Assembly: GCA_003576695.1 (NCBI GenBank) | Contig: QOZQ01000018.1 | Coordinates: forward strand, 1 to 64,000 | DNA: 64,000 nt | Direction: 5' to 3' | Origin: Taklimakanibacter lacteus | Lineage (GTDB): Bacteria > Pseudomonadota > Alphaproteobacteria > Rhizobiales > Aestuariivirgaceae | Shown here: piece by piece, positions 24,090 to 32,369 of the stretch | Layout: every line of letters begins with the position of its first letter | How positions within the stretch are numbered: the first letter of the stretch is position 1 | Program-made: the position numbers and the translations under genes | The notes under the pieces: generated by a model | Databases searched by the model: none | What the model was told of the DNA's origin: nothing | What the model saw: only the letters and a program-made list of their open reading frames with translations

Positions 24090-24920
24090 CTAACTTCCCC
24101 GTTTCTCCGCCACTGCCACGGTCAGCGTCATGGCGAGCGCCAGCGAGGCGGCGAGCGAGCGGAAGCCTTCGAAATTCGCTTCCGCCACCTCGAACCAGAT
24201 CTCGGCGTCGCGGGCGAGCGGCGAGAAGGCGCTGTCGGTGATGGCGATCACCGGCACCTTCATGCGCGCCGCTTGCGTCACCAGGGTCACGGTCTCGCTC
24301 GCATAGGGCGTGAAGCTCACCGCCAGCACCGCATCCTTGGGGCTGGCGAAGGTGAGGTCATTCGAAGCGAGACCGCCCAGGCCGTCGATCAGCACATGGC
24401 GGATGCCGAGCTTGCCGAAGGCATAGGCCATGTAGGAGGAGATCGGGAAGGAGCGCCTGAGACCGACGAGATAGAGGGTGTGCGCCGCGGCGAGCCGCGC
24501 CACCGCTCTGTCGAGCGTCTTGGGCTCGAGCCTGTCCGACAGGTCGGCGATCGATTTCTGCGCCGCTTCCGAGAAGCCCTCGAACAGAATATGCGCCTTG
24601 GATGCCGAGCGCGCATGCTCGCGCAATTGCGCCATGCGCTCCTCGTAATTTGGCACCCGGTCGCGCAGGCGGGCACGGAAGATCTCCTGCAATTCGGAAA
24701 AGCCCTGATAGCCCAGAGCCTGGGAAAACCGGATCAATGAGGAGGGCTGCACCTCGGCCTGCTCGGCGATCGATGCGACCGTGCCGAAGGCGATGTCGTC
24801 GGGATGATCGAGCGCGAAGGCGGCGATCTGGCTCAAGCGCTTGGGCAGCGTCTTGCCGCGTTCGATGATACTCGCCTTCAGCGTCGCAAAATCCCGCGGG
24901 GCAGCGTCGGTTGTGGCCAT
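24090..24920 (-). CDS. iolR: MurR/RpiR-family transcriptional regulator, probable inositol repressor
   Basis: A 276-residue regulator. The N-terminal RpiR helix-turn-helix covers about 1-80 (GTVASIAEQAEVQPSSLIRF), and a C-terminal SIS sugar-phosphate-binding domain is visible at about 120-260 (LYLVGLRRSFPISSYMAYAF, VLAVSFTPYASETV, VIAITDSAFSPLA). The reading frame extends 25 codons upstream, but MATTDAAPRDF gives the usual family N-terminus. It is divergent from an ABC transporter and flanked by iolC; a GGAA-N6-TTCC site lies 44 bases upstream. Rhizobial IolR belongs to this family, so I infer control of both inositol units. Confidence 0.85.
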   Translation of the reverse strand: MATTDAAPRDFATLKASIIERGKTLPKRLSQIAAFALDHPDDIAFGTVASIAEQAEVQPSSLIRFSQALGYQGFSELQEIFRARLRDRVPNYEERMAQLREHARSASKAHILFEGFSEAAQKSIADLSDRLEPKTLDRAVARLAAAHTLYLVGLRRSFPISSYMAYAFGKLGIRHVLIDGLGGLASNDLTFASPKDAVLAVSFTPYASETVTLVTQAARMKVPVIAITDSAFSPLARDAEIWFEVAEANFEGFRSLAASLALAMTLTVAVAEKRGS

Positions 24921-24963
24921 GCGGCCATTGCAACAGAAGGGCTTGACGTCGTCAAGCAAAAAT

Positions 24964-24977
24964 GGAATAAATGTTCC
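24964..24977. promoter_or_regulatory. IolR-type operator GGAA-N6-TTCC
   Basis: GGAA-TAAATG-TTCC is an exact match to the IolR motif reported for S. meliloti (as I recall it). It lies between the divergent RpiR-type gene (start 24920) and the transporter operon (start 25053), so one site could control both. A second symmetric sequence, AGAATATTCT, follows at 24997-25006. Confidence 0.65.
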
Positions 24978-25052
24978 AACAATAAGAATAATCAACAGAA
25001 TATTCTATTTCGGATCCGGCTGCCCGGGTCCTGAAGAGGGAGGAAGGGCAGG

Positions 25053-25835
25053 TTGACCACCGAAACCGCGCTGCTCGAAGCCAAGGGCGTCACGAAATAT
25101 TTCGGCGCCGTCACCGCATTGCGCAATGTGAACTTTCATGTGAATTCCGGCGAAGCGCTGGGCGTCGTCGGCGACAATGGTGCCGGCAAGTCGACGCTGA
25201 TGAAGATCCTCTCCGGCCTCTATCAGCCGAGCGAGGGACAGCTCGTCTTCGCAGGCCAGCCCGTCCATTTCTCCAGCCCGCGGACCGCGCGCAATATGGG
25301 CATCGAGATGGTCTATCAGGATTTCGCCCTGGCCGGAAACCTGCCCATCTATGAGAATATCTATCTCGGCCGGGAGCCCGGCATGAAATTCGGCGGGCTT
25401 ACCGTCATCGATCGCGCCAAAGCGCGCGAAATGGCGCAGGCCCATCTCGACAAGCTCAAGATCCATGTCCGCAGCGTCGACCAGCCGGTGGAGGAGCTCT
25501 CCGGCGGCCAGCGCCAGGCGGTCGCCATCGCACGCGCCACCGCCTTCGATGCCAAGGTCGTCATCATGGACGAGCCGACGGCGGCGCTTGCCATCAAGGA
25601 GGTCGGCAAGGTGCTCGACCTCATCAAGACGCTGAAGGAGCATGGTGTCGCTGTGATCATGATCTCGCACCGCATGGACGATATCTTCTATGCCTGCGAC
25701 CGGGTGATGGCCCTTTTCCACGGCGCCAATTTCGCCGATTCACCGCTCGACAAGACAAGCCGCAACGAGGTCATCGGCTGGATCATGGGCACCAAGGATC
25801 ATACCGCGCAGCTCGCGCATGACCGGGTGCACTGA
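25053..25835 (+). CDS. Sugar ABC transporter ATP-binding protein, single-domain (probable inositol importer)
   Basis: A 260-residue ATPase with Walker A GDNGAGKST (about residues 39-47), signature LSGGQRQAVAIARA, Walker B VVIMDEPTAAL and H-loop ISHRMDD. It has one ATPase domain only, as in FrcA-type importers, not the tandem domains of RbsA. The start is TTG, supported by a GAGGAAGGG ribosome-binding site six to eight bases upstream. The stop is shared with the next start region (TGATGATC). The IolR-type operator just upstream and the iol genes beside it point to inositol as substrate, though this is inference. Confidence 0.9.
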   Translation: MTTETALLEAKGVTKYFGAVTALRNVNFHVNSGEALGVVGDNGAGKSTLMKILSGLYQPSEGQLVFAGQPVHFSSPRTARNMGIEMVYQDFALAGNLPIYENIYLGREPGMKFGGLTVIDRAKAREMAQAHLDKLKIHVRSVDQPVEELSGGQRQAVAIARATAFDAKVVIMDEPTAALAIKEVGKVLDLIKTLKEHGVAVIMISHRMDDIFYACDRVMALFHGANFADSPLDKTSRNEVIGWIMGTKDHTAQLAHDRVH

Positions 25836-26818
25836 TGATCAGCAACAATCCCGCTTTGTCGAAATTCCTCGAGAGCTACGGCATCATCGTCGTCATCATA
25901 CTCATGATGGCGTTCCTCTATGCGACGCAACCGGCCGTCTTCCTCTCGGCCACCAATCTCACCAATATTCTCAAGCAGAATGCTTATCCGGCCATGCTCG
26001 CACTTGGCATGTTCGTTGTAATCATCACGGCCGGCATTGATCTGTCGGTCGGATCGATTCTGGTGCTTGCAATGATGTGCCTTGCTATTGCCGACAAGGC
26101 GGGTGTCCCTTGGCCTATTGTGCTACTCATTGGCCCCGCAGTCGGCATTGTTTGCGGCCTTTTCAACGGCCTTGGCTATACAATGCTTAAGCTGCCGCAC
26201 CCCTTCATCATGACGCTCGGCACGCTGTACACCTTTCGCGGCATCAGCAACCGCATAAGCCTGGCACCAATCTCAGGTTTGCAGCCGGAAGTGCGGTATC
26301 CGGGACAGGCATTTTACTCGTGGGGAATGTTAGCCCCTCCCGCGGGCATTCCGGTCAGCTTCTTTCTAGTCATTATCTGCGCCGTGGGCCTCTGGTTCTT
26401 CCTCAACCGCACCAATATGGGTCGTCATATCTTTGCCATCGGTGGCAATCCGCAGGCAGCGCGCGTGTCTGGCATCGATGTCGACCGCGTGCTGGTCTAT
26501 GTTTATGCGATCTGCGGCTTCTTCGCCGGTCTTGCAGCGTTGCTGCTCGCCGGCCGAATGGATTCGGGCTTTCCGCTTGCCGGGACCGGCGCCGAACTCG
26601 ATGCCATCGCTGCAGTCATCATCGGCGGCGCAAGCTTTTTCGGAGGGCGCGGCACGGTGCTTGGCGTGCTGGCCGGCGTCCTCATCATGGGACTGCTGCG
26701 CAACGGGCTCAATCTCAACAATATCAATCCGTTCTGGCAGCAGATTCTGATAGGTCTCATCATTATCCTGGCCGTCTATATCGACGTGCTGCGGCGCCGT
26801 GCGGCAACACGCAAATAG
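25835..26818 (+). CDS. Sugar ABC transporter permease, RbsC type (probable inositol importer)
   Basis: A 327-residue permease with about eight to ten hydrophobic segments and family motifs AGIDLSVGSILVLAMM and GGASFFGGRGTVLGVLAGVLIMGLLRNGLN. It is translationally coupled to the ATPase gene by TGATG. The stretch from about 25990 to 26420 uses codons rare in all neighbouring genes (TTA, CTA, CCT, ATA, GTT) although the protein is intact and family-typical, so this part may have been replaced by recombination from another genome. Confidence 0.9.
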   Translation: MISNNPALSKFLESYGIIVVIILMMAFLYATQPAVFLSATNLTNILKQNAYPAMLALGMFVVIITAGIDLSVGSILVLAMMCLAIADKAGVPWPIVLLIGPAVGIVCGLFNGLGYTMLKLPHPFIMTLGTLYTFRGISNRISLAPISGLQPEVRYPGQAFYSWGMLAPPAGIPVSFFLVIICAVGLWFFLNRTNMGRHIFAIGGNPQAARVSGIDVDRVLVYVYAICGFFAGLAALLLAGRMDSGFPLAGTGAELDAIAAVIIGGASFFGGRGTVLGVLAGVLIMGLLRNGLNLNNINPFWQQILIGLIIILAVYIDVLRRRAATRK

Positions 26819-26894
26819 ATTTACGCAGCCGGGGCCTTGTCTCCGTGCCGGCCGCGATCTGAATTGGAGACGTCATGTTCCAAGGGAGGAGTAG

Positions 26895-27797
26895 ATGAAG
26901 AAATTTCTGATCGCGGGTGCGGCACTTGCGGCGATGAATTCGATGGCCTTCGCCGATCCGATCGTGCTCGACATGAAAGGCCCGGGGGCGGGCAATCCGT
27001 TCTGGGCGGCGGTGCAAGCCGGCGCCGAGGAGAAGGGCAAGGAACTCGGCGTCGAAGTGGTGGTGATGTCTCCGCCGGCCGAATCGGATGTCGCGGCGCA
27101 GATCGCGCAGCTCGAGGACATGCTGGCCAAGGGCATTTCCGGCCTCGCTCTGGCGCCGACCGATCCCAACGCACTGGCGCCCGTCGTCGATGCGGCCAAG
27201 GCCAAGAACGTGCCGGTCGTCTTCGTCGACACCAAGGGCACCAATGAAGGCGTGACCTTCATCGGCACCAACAACGAGGTCGGCGCCAAGCTTGCGGCCG
27301 ATTTCATCTGCTCGAAGGTCGAGAAGGGCTCGGAAGTGGCGATCCTGCAGGGCATCATCACCCAATCGACCGGCCAGGCGCGCGCCACCGGCGCCAAGAC
27401 CGGCCTCGAGGCTTGCGGCCTCAAGGTCGTCGCCGAGCAGCCGGCCGACTGGGACCGCGCCAAGGGCCAGTCGGTGATGGAGAACGTCCTCACCGGCAAT
27501 CCCAATATCAAGGCGGTCTTTGCCTCCAACGACAATATGGCGCTCGGCGCCGTCGAGGCCCTGAAAGCGGCCGAGAAGCTCAAGGACGTCATGGTGGTCG
27601 GCTTCGACGCCAATCCGGATGCCGCGGCCTCGATCCTTGCCGGCGACATGACGGCTTCCGTCGCCCAGGCGCCCAAGAATATGGGGGCCTTCGCGGTCGA
27701 GAATCTCGTCAAATTGCAGAAGGGCGAGAAGATCGACGCGGTGATCGATACCGGCACGGTGCTGGTCACCAAGGACAATGCCGACCAGTACAAATAA
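26895..27797 (+). CDS. Sugar ABC transporter substrate-binding protein, RbsB/IbpA type
   Basis: A 300-residue periplasmic binding protein with a Sec signal peptide (MKKFLIAGAALAAMNSMAFA, cleavage probably after AFA at residue 20). The mature protein has the type-1 periplasmic fold: NPFWAAVQAGAEEKGKELG, VVDAAKAKNVPVVFVDTKG, VFASNDNMALGAVEAL and VVGFDANPDAAASILAG. A GGGAGGAG ribosome-binding site precedes the ATG. It is third in the transporter operon; a 76-base gap with a TTGGA/TCCAA inverted repeat (26864-26883) separates it from the permease. Substrate inferred as an inositol from context. Confidence 0.9.
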   Translation: MKKFLIAGAALAAMNSMAFADPIVLDMKGPGAGNPFWAAVQAGAEEKGKELGVEVVVMSPPAESDVAAQIAQLEDMLAKGISGLALAPTDPNALAPVVDAAKAKNVPVVFVDTKGTNEGVTFIGTNNEVGAKLAADFICSKVEKGSEVAILQGIITQSTGQARATGAKTGLEACGLKVVAEQPADWDRAKGQSVMENVLTGNPNIKAVFASNDNMALGAVEALKAAEKLKDVMVVGFDANPDAAASILAGDMTASVAQAPKNMGAFAVENLVKLQKGEKIDAVIDTGTVLVTKDNADQYK

Positions 27798-27821
27798 GAC
27801 AGGTTTGATCTTGCAGTAAGG

Positions 27822-27849
27822 ACAGGTCCCGGCGAAAGTCGGGACCTGT
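27822..27849 (+). terminator. REP-derived hairpin, probable terminator of the transporter operon
   Basis: ACAGGTCCCGGC-GAAA-GTCGGGACCTGT forms a 12-base-pair stem (one G-U) with a GAAA tetraloop, followed by TGCTTTTG. The core CCCGGC-GAAA-G.CGGG is the REP-like core of this genome, extended by matching flanks. It lies 24 bases after the binding-protein stop and 20 bases before the next gene. Confidence 0.65.
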
Positions 27850-27869
27850 TGCTTTTGTCAGAGGACGTC

Positions 27870-28991
27870 ATGGCATCTCTCGGTGTGGCACTGATCGGAA
27901 CCGGCTTCATGGGCAAGTGCCATGCGATGGCGTGGAGCCATGTGCGACCGGTCTTCGGCGACCTGCCCGATATCAGGCTCGAGACCCTGTGCGATGTCGA
28001 TCCCGAGCTGACGCTGCGGCGCTCGCGCGACTATGGCTTTGCGCGTGCCGAAACCGATTGGCGCAAGCTCATCGAGGATGACCGCATCGATGTCGTATCG
28101 ATCACCGCGCCCAACAATGTGCATCGTGAGATGGCGGTCGCCTTCCTCGAAGCCGGCAAGCATGTGTGGTGCGAGAAGCCGATGGCGCTCACCCTCGATG
28201 AGGCCGAGGCCATGGCGGCGGCGGCCCGCAAGGCCAGAGGCCGCACGCTGCTCGGCTATAACTACATCAAGAATCCGGCCGTGCTGCATGCCCGCCATCT
28301 GGTCACCGCGGGCGCCATCGGCGATGTCGTGCATTTCCGCGGGCAAGTGGACGAGGACTACCTCGCCTCGCCCGACGTGCCGTGGAGCAAAAGGGCGCGC
28401 ATCGATTTGTGGGGCCTGGGCACGCTCGGCGACATCACCTGCCATCTGGTGAGCTTCGCGCATTTCCTCATCGGCGATATCGCCCGCGTCTCGGCCGACA
28501 TGGAGACGGTGGTGAGGCAGCGCCCGGTGCCGGGCACGGACGAAATGCGCGAGGTCGAGAATGAGGACATCGCCCATGCCATCGTACGCTTCAGGAGCGG
28601 CATCTCGGGCACGCTGCTGTCGAGCCGCGCCGCCTGGGGGCGCAAGAGCCTGATCCGTTTCGAGATCCATGGCACAAGAGGCATGCTCACCTTCGACCAG
28701 GAGCGGATGAATGAACTGCAGCTCTATGTGAATGAAGGGCCGGAAGCGACGCGCGGCTTCCGCACCATCCTCACCGGCCCGGTCCATTCACCCTATGGCC
28801 AATTCACCCCGGCGCCCGGCCATCAGCTGGGCTTCAACGAGCTCAAGGTCATCGAGGCCAAGCATTTCCTCGATTGCATCGCCAGTGGAGCGGAATGCTT
28901 CGTCAATTTCGAAGAAGGCCTCAAGATCGAGCGCGTCATCCACGGCATGGCACGCTCGGCCAGGGAGAAGACATGGGTCGAGGTGAGTTGA
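27870..28991 (+). CDS. Gfo/Idh/MocA-family oxidoreductase, possible inositol dehydrogenase
   Basis: A 373-residue NAD(P)-dependent dehydrogenase. The N-terminal Rossmann motif is LIGTGFMGKCH (about 7-17), the family catalytic segment is WCEKPMALTLDEA with the conserved Lys, and the C-terminal domain contains GLGTLGDITCHLV, with the Asp/His pair typical of inositol and sugar dehydrogenases. It is longer than classical IolG (about 330). It is the only candidate here for oxidising an inositol to an inosose, and it follows the probable inositol transporter after a terminator-like hairpin. The exact stereoisomer (myo, scyllo, chiro) cannot be told. Confidence 0.82.
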   Translation: MASLGVALIGTGFMGKCHAMAWSHVRPVFGDLPDIRLETLCDVDPELTLRRSRDYGFARAETDWRKLIEDDRIDVVSITAPNNVHREMAVAFLEAGKHVWCEKPMALTLDEAEAMAAAARKARGRTLLGYNYIKNPAVLHARHLVTAGAIGDVVHFRGQVDEDYLASPDVPWSKRARIDLWGLGTLGDITCHLVSFAHFLIGDIARVSADMETVVRQRPVPGTDEMREVENEDIAHAIVRFRSGISGTLLSSRAAWGRKSLIRFEIHGTRGMLTFDQERMNELQLYVNEGPEATRGFRTILTGPVHSPYGQFTPAPGHQLGFNELKVIEAKHFLDCIASGAECFVNFEEGLKIERVIHGMARSAREKTWVEVS

Positions 28992-28998
28992 GTAATTA

Positions 28999-29019
28999 CC
29001 CTCCCCGCAAGGGGGAGGG
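28999..29019. terminator. Hairpin between convergent genes
   Basis: CCCTCCCC-GCAA-GGGGGAGGG has an eight-base-pair GC-rich stem with a GCAA tetraloop. It lies between the convergent stops of the dehydrogenase (28991) and the beta-CASP gene (29028). There is no T-run, so terminator function is likely from position only. Confidence 0.45.
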
Positions 29020-29027
29020 GAACAGGT

Positions 29028-30701
29028 TCAGCCTTCATCGAATCCCCTGGCGCCGCCGCGGCCTTCATCGCCGTTGCGCCGCCGCTTGTTCGGCGGCGGC
29101 ATGTTGCCATTGCCGTCCGCGAGAGCGCGCTTGAGCCTCCTGATGATGACGGCCCGCGCCTTCTCGTCGGCGGCTTTGCCGATCTCGTCGTTGATGGCGA
29201 GCGTCAGCTCGGCCAGCTCGTTGTGCCAATCGCGGCGCGCCATCTTGTCGGGGCTGATGCGCGGCGTGACCTCGGCGGCGCGGCGCACCGGCGCTTCGCC
29301 CGATAGGTCGTAAATGTCATCGAGGATCGGACGCCCGATCCGGTCGGCAGCCATGATGCCCGCTGACGCCATGTCATCGGCCATGGCGAGCTGGGCCTCT
29401 TCCTCGCCATGGGTCAGGAACACCATGCGCGCGATGGGCAGGCGCTCGCGCAGCCATTGCAGCAGTTCCGGGCCATCGGCATGACCGGAATAGTCCTCGA
29501 AGCGGCGGATCGTGGCGCGTACCTTGATCTCCTCGCCGTGGATCTTGACCGCCTGGGCGCCCTCTTCGAGAAGCCGGCCCAGCGTGCCTGCCGCCTGGAA
29601 GCCGACGAGCAGCACCGTGGCGTTGGGCTTGAACAGGTTGTTCTTGAGATGATGGCGGATACGGCCGGCCTCGCACATGCCGCTTGCCGCGACGATGATG
29701 TGGAAGCCCGAGAAGCGGGCAATCGCCTTGCTCTCCTCGACGCTTTCCGTCGTCTTCACATAGGGTGACGCCAGCGCCCTCACCAGCGCCTCGCCATTTT
29801 CCAATGATTTCGCATGCTGCGAGAAGATTTCGGTCGCCTTGAGCGCCAGAGGCGAGTCGATGAAGACCGGCGCATTGGGGATGACGCCCTTGTCCATCAG
29901 CGCGATCAGGTCGACCAGGATCTCCTGGGTGCGCTCGACCGCGAAAGAGGGGATGAGCACCGCGCCCTGGCGACTCGCGGCGGCGCGCAGCTCGGTGCCC
30001 AGGTTCTCGCGGCGCTTCTCTTCCGAACGCGCGAAACGGTCCTTGCCGCCATAAGTCGATTCGCAAACGACATAGTCGAAATCGGTCGGTGCTTCGGGAT
30101 CGGGCTGGAACAATTTCTGGTCGGGGCCGATATCGCCGGAGAAGAGGAGGCGCAGCGGCCCCCGCCCAGGACGCTCGATCTCGACCTCGATCGAGGCCGA
30201 GCCCAGCAGATGGCCGGCATTCCAGTAGCGCGCGCGAATGCCGGGCACCGGAGTGATCCACGTCTTGTAGGCGATGCCCTCGAAATGCGTGAGCGCGTCG
30301 CGAGCGTCGTCGGCCGTATAGATCGGCTCGACCTCGGGGAGGCCGCGTTTGCGGTTCCGCTCATTGAGCTGCCTGACCTCGGTCTCCTGGATGAAGCCCG
30401 AATCCGGCAGCATCACCGCGCAGAGATCACAGGTCGCATGGGTCGCATGAATCTTCCCGGCAAAGCCCGCCTTGACCAGCTTCGGGATGAGGCCGGCATG
30501 GTCGATATGCGCATGCGTCAGCAGCATGGTGTCGACCTTGCGGGTATCGAACGGGAAGGCGCGGTAGTTGAGCTCCTTCTCGGTCTTCGATCCCTGGAAC
30601 ATGCCGCAATCGACGAGGAGGCGCGCCCGATCGGTCTCGATCATGTAGCAGGATCCCGTGACGACGCGGGTGGCGCCGTGGAAATGCAGCTTGACGGTCA
30701 T
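29028..30701 (-). CDS. MBL-fold metallo-hydrolase with beta-CASP and RMMBL domains (RNA-processing type)
   Basis: A 557-residue protein related to CPSF73/RNase J-type nucleases. The zinc motif HAHIDHAG (63-70) opens the metallo-beta-lactamase core, with SGDIGPD the following Asp motif. A beta-CASP insert follows (VLIPSFAVERTQEIL), then IIVAASGMCEAGRI and the RMMBL segment with YSGHADGPELL and FLTHGEEEAQ. The last about 60 residues are charged, ending in an Arg- and Gly-rich tail (RRRNGDEGRGG) that may bind RNA. Bacterial members are presumed ribonucleases but mostly uncharacterised. It is followed three bases upstream on the same strand by the LOG-family gene, so they are probably co-transcribed. 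Confidence 0.88.
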   Translation of the reverse strand: MTVKLHFHGATRVVTGSCYMIETDRARLLVDCGMFQGSKTEKELNYRAFPFDTRKVDTMLLTHAHIDHAGLIPKLVKAGFAGKIHATHATCDLCAVMLPDSGFIQETEVRQLNERNRKRGLPEVEPIYTADDARDALTHFEGIAYKTWITPVPGIRARYWNAGHLLGSASIEVEIERPGRGPLRLLFSGDIGPDQKLFQPDPEAPTDFDYVVCESTYGGKDRFARSEEKRRENLGTELRAAASRQGAVLIPSFAVERTQEILVDLIALMDKGVIPNAPVFIDSPLALKATEIFSQHAKSLENGEALVRALASPYVKTTESVEESKAIARFSGFHIIVAASGMCEAGRIRHHLKNNLFKPNATVLLVGFQAAGTLGRLLEEGAQAVKIHGEEIKVRATIRRFEDYSGHADGPELLQWLRERLPIARMVFLTHGEEEAQLAMADDMASAGIMAADRIGRPILDDIYDLSGEAPVRRAAEVTPRISPDKMARRDWHNELAELTLAINDEIGKAADEKARAVIIRRLKRALADGNGNMPPPNKRRRNGDEGRGGARGFDEG

Positions 30702-30704
30702 GCT

Positions 30705-31457
30705 CTATCCTTTGTGTTCCGGGATCTTGAGGCCGCGGGCGAGAAGGCCTTGCCACGCCTCTTCCGGCGTGTCGGCGAAGGCGAAGAGGTCGAGGTCGGC
30801 TTCCCCGCACAGGCCTTCATCGACGAAGCGGCGGAAATTGATCGTCTTGTGCCAGAAGATGCTGTCATAGAGAACGATCGGCACGGCATCGTCCATCTTG
30901 TTTGTCTGCCTGAGGGTGAGTATCTCGAACAGCTCATCGAGCGTGCCGAAGCCGCCGGGAAAGACGACAAGCGCATCGGCGCGCATGGCGAAATGCATCT
31001 TGCGCATCGCGAAGTAGTGAAAGCGGAAAGTAAGCTCCGGTGTCGAATAGGCGTTGGGCTCCTGCTCATGCGGCAAAGTGATGTTGTAGCCGATCGAGGG
31101 CGCGCCCACGTCATGGGCGCCGCGATTGGCCGCCTCCATGATGCCGGGGCCGCCGCCCGTGGCGATGACGTTGCGGCGCGGCGCCGAATGGCTGTGGAGG
31201 GCGCCGCCACTTTTGGAGACGATGCGGGCGAAGGCGCGCGCCGCCTCATACCAGCCGCGCTTGTCGCCCTCCCTGACGCGTGCGGAGCCGAAGACCACCA
31301 CGGTCGAGGCCACGCCCCATTTGCGCAGGTATTCTTCCGCTTTCTGATATTCGAGCTGGAAGCGCACGCCGCGGGTCGTGTCGCCCAGAACGAAGTCCTG
31401 GTCGAGGGCGGCGATCCGGTAGGCCGGGGACGCCATCTGGGCTTTGTTGTCGATCAT
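30705..31457 (-). CDS. LOG-family protein (TIGR00730; lysine-decarboxylase-like fold)
   Basis: A 250-residue Rossmann-like protein with the two family motifs: TGGGPGIMEAANRGA and FPGGFGTLDELFE. LOG proteins hydrolyse nucleoside 5'-monophosphates to base and ribose-5-phosphate; plant and some bacterial members release cytokinins, while bacterial PpnN-type proteins act in purine metabolism. The N-terminus is about 60 residues longer than the shortest members. It lies upstream of and adjacent to the beta-CASP gene and divergent from PPK2. Confidence 0.85.
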   Translation of the reverse strand: MIDNKAQMASPAYRIAALDQDFVLGDTTRGVRFQLEYQKAEEYLRKWGVASTVVVFGSARVREGDKRGWYEAARAFARIVSKSGGALHSHSAPRRNVIATGGGPGIMEAANRGAHDVGAPSIGYNITLPHEQEPNAYSTPELTFRFHYFAMRKMHFAMRADALVVFPGGFGTLDELFEILTLRQTNKMDDAVPIVLYDSIFWHKTINFRRFVDEGLCGEADLDLFAFADTPEEAWQGLLARGLKIPEHKG

Positions 31458-31550
31458 TCAATCAATCCTTTGGCATTAGGGATTAGGGTCTCAAGCCCTT
31501 GCAATCAAGGGCTCAATGTCTCAACGTCGGCAGATCAGAAGGGGGTGTGC

Positions 31551-32366
31551 ATGGCCAATCCGTTTGCCGGGAAGTTCAGGGTCGAGGGCAGGAATTTCGC
31601 CCTTGCCAAGGTCGATCCGCGCGACGACAGCGCCTTTGCCGGCAAGGAGAAGGCCAAGGCGCAGATCGCGGAGGACGCCGAAGCGATCAACCAGCTGCAG
31701 GACCGCCTCTATGCCGAGGGCGACCGCAGCCTTCTGGTCGTCCTGCAGGGGATCGATTGCAGCGGCAAGGACGGAACGGTGCGTGCGGTATTCAACACAT
31801 GCGGGCCGATCGGCGTCGAGGTCACACCCTTCAAGGTGCCGAGCGAGGAAGAGCGCGACCACGACTATCTCTGGCGCGTCCACAAGGCCTGCCCGCGCAA
31901 GGGCATCATCGGCATCTTCAACCGCTCGCATTACGAGGATGTGCTGGTGGTGAAAGTGAAGAAGCTCGCGAGACCGGAAGCCATCGAGCGGCGCTATGAG
32001 GAGATCAACCAGTTCGAGAAGATGCTTTCCGACAACGGCACGCGCATCCTCAAATTCATGCTGCATATCTCGAAGGAGGAGCAGGCCGAGCGCCTCAAGG
32101 AGCGCGTCACCGACCCGACCAAGCAATGGAAGTTCAATCCAGGCGATCTCGCCGACCGCAAATTGTGGGACGACTATATGGCGGCCTATGAGACGGCGCT
32201 CAAGCGCTGCTCGACGGCGCATGCGCCCTGGCATGTCATTCCCGCCGACCGCAACTGGACGCGCAATGCCGCCATCGCGCGCGTCGTGCGCGAGACACTG
32301 GAAGACATGGCGCCCAAATATCCGCCGCCCGACGGCTGGGATCCGAAGACGGTGGTGATCGAATAA
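31551..32366 (+). CDS. Polyphosphate kinase 2 family protein
   Basis: A 271-residue PPK2. Walker A is GIDCSGKDGT (67-76), followed by the lid and Walker B region FNRSHYEDVLVVKV and the C-terminal KQWKFNPGDLADRKLWDDYM. These enzymes phosphorylate nucleotides (ADP, GDP, AMP) from polyphosphate. Length and motifs place it in the single-domain PPK2 group with a short N-terminal extension. The open frame runs far upstream, antisense to the two minus-strand genes; the start MANPFAG is chosen because the family begins there and an AGAAGGGGG site precedes it. It stands alone on the plus strand, convergent with the RND pump. Confidence 0.92.
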   Translation: MANPFAGKFRVEGRNFALAKVDPRDDSAFAGKEKAKAQIAEDAEAINQLQDRLYAEGDRSLLVVLQGIDCSGKDGTVRAVFNTCGPIGVEVTPFKVPSEEERDHDYLWRVHKACPRKGIIGIFNRSHYEDVLVVKVKKLARPEAIERRYEEINQFEKMLSDNGTRILKFMLHISKEEQAERLKERVTDPTKQWKFNPGDLADRKLWDDYMAAYETALKRCSTAHAPWHVIPADRNWTRNAAIARVVRETLEDMAPKYPPPDGWDPKTVVIE

Positions 32367-32369
32367 GCG

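Noticed and set aside
29814-31550. A very long plus-strand open frame leading into PPK2 that could be read as an 850-residue protein
   Set aside because: The first 579 codons are antisense to the beta-CASP and LOG genes and have low-complexity, Arg/Glu-rich composition without motifs; the PPK2 family begins at 31551.
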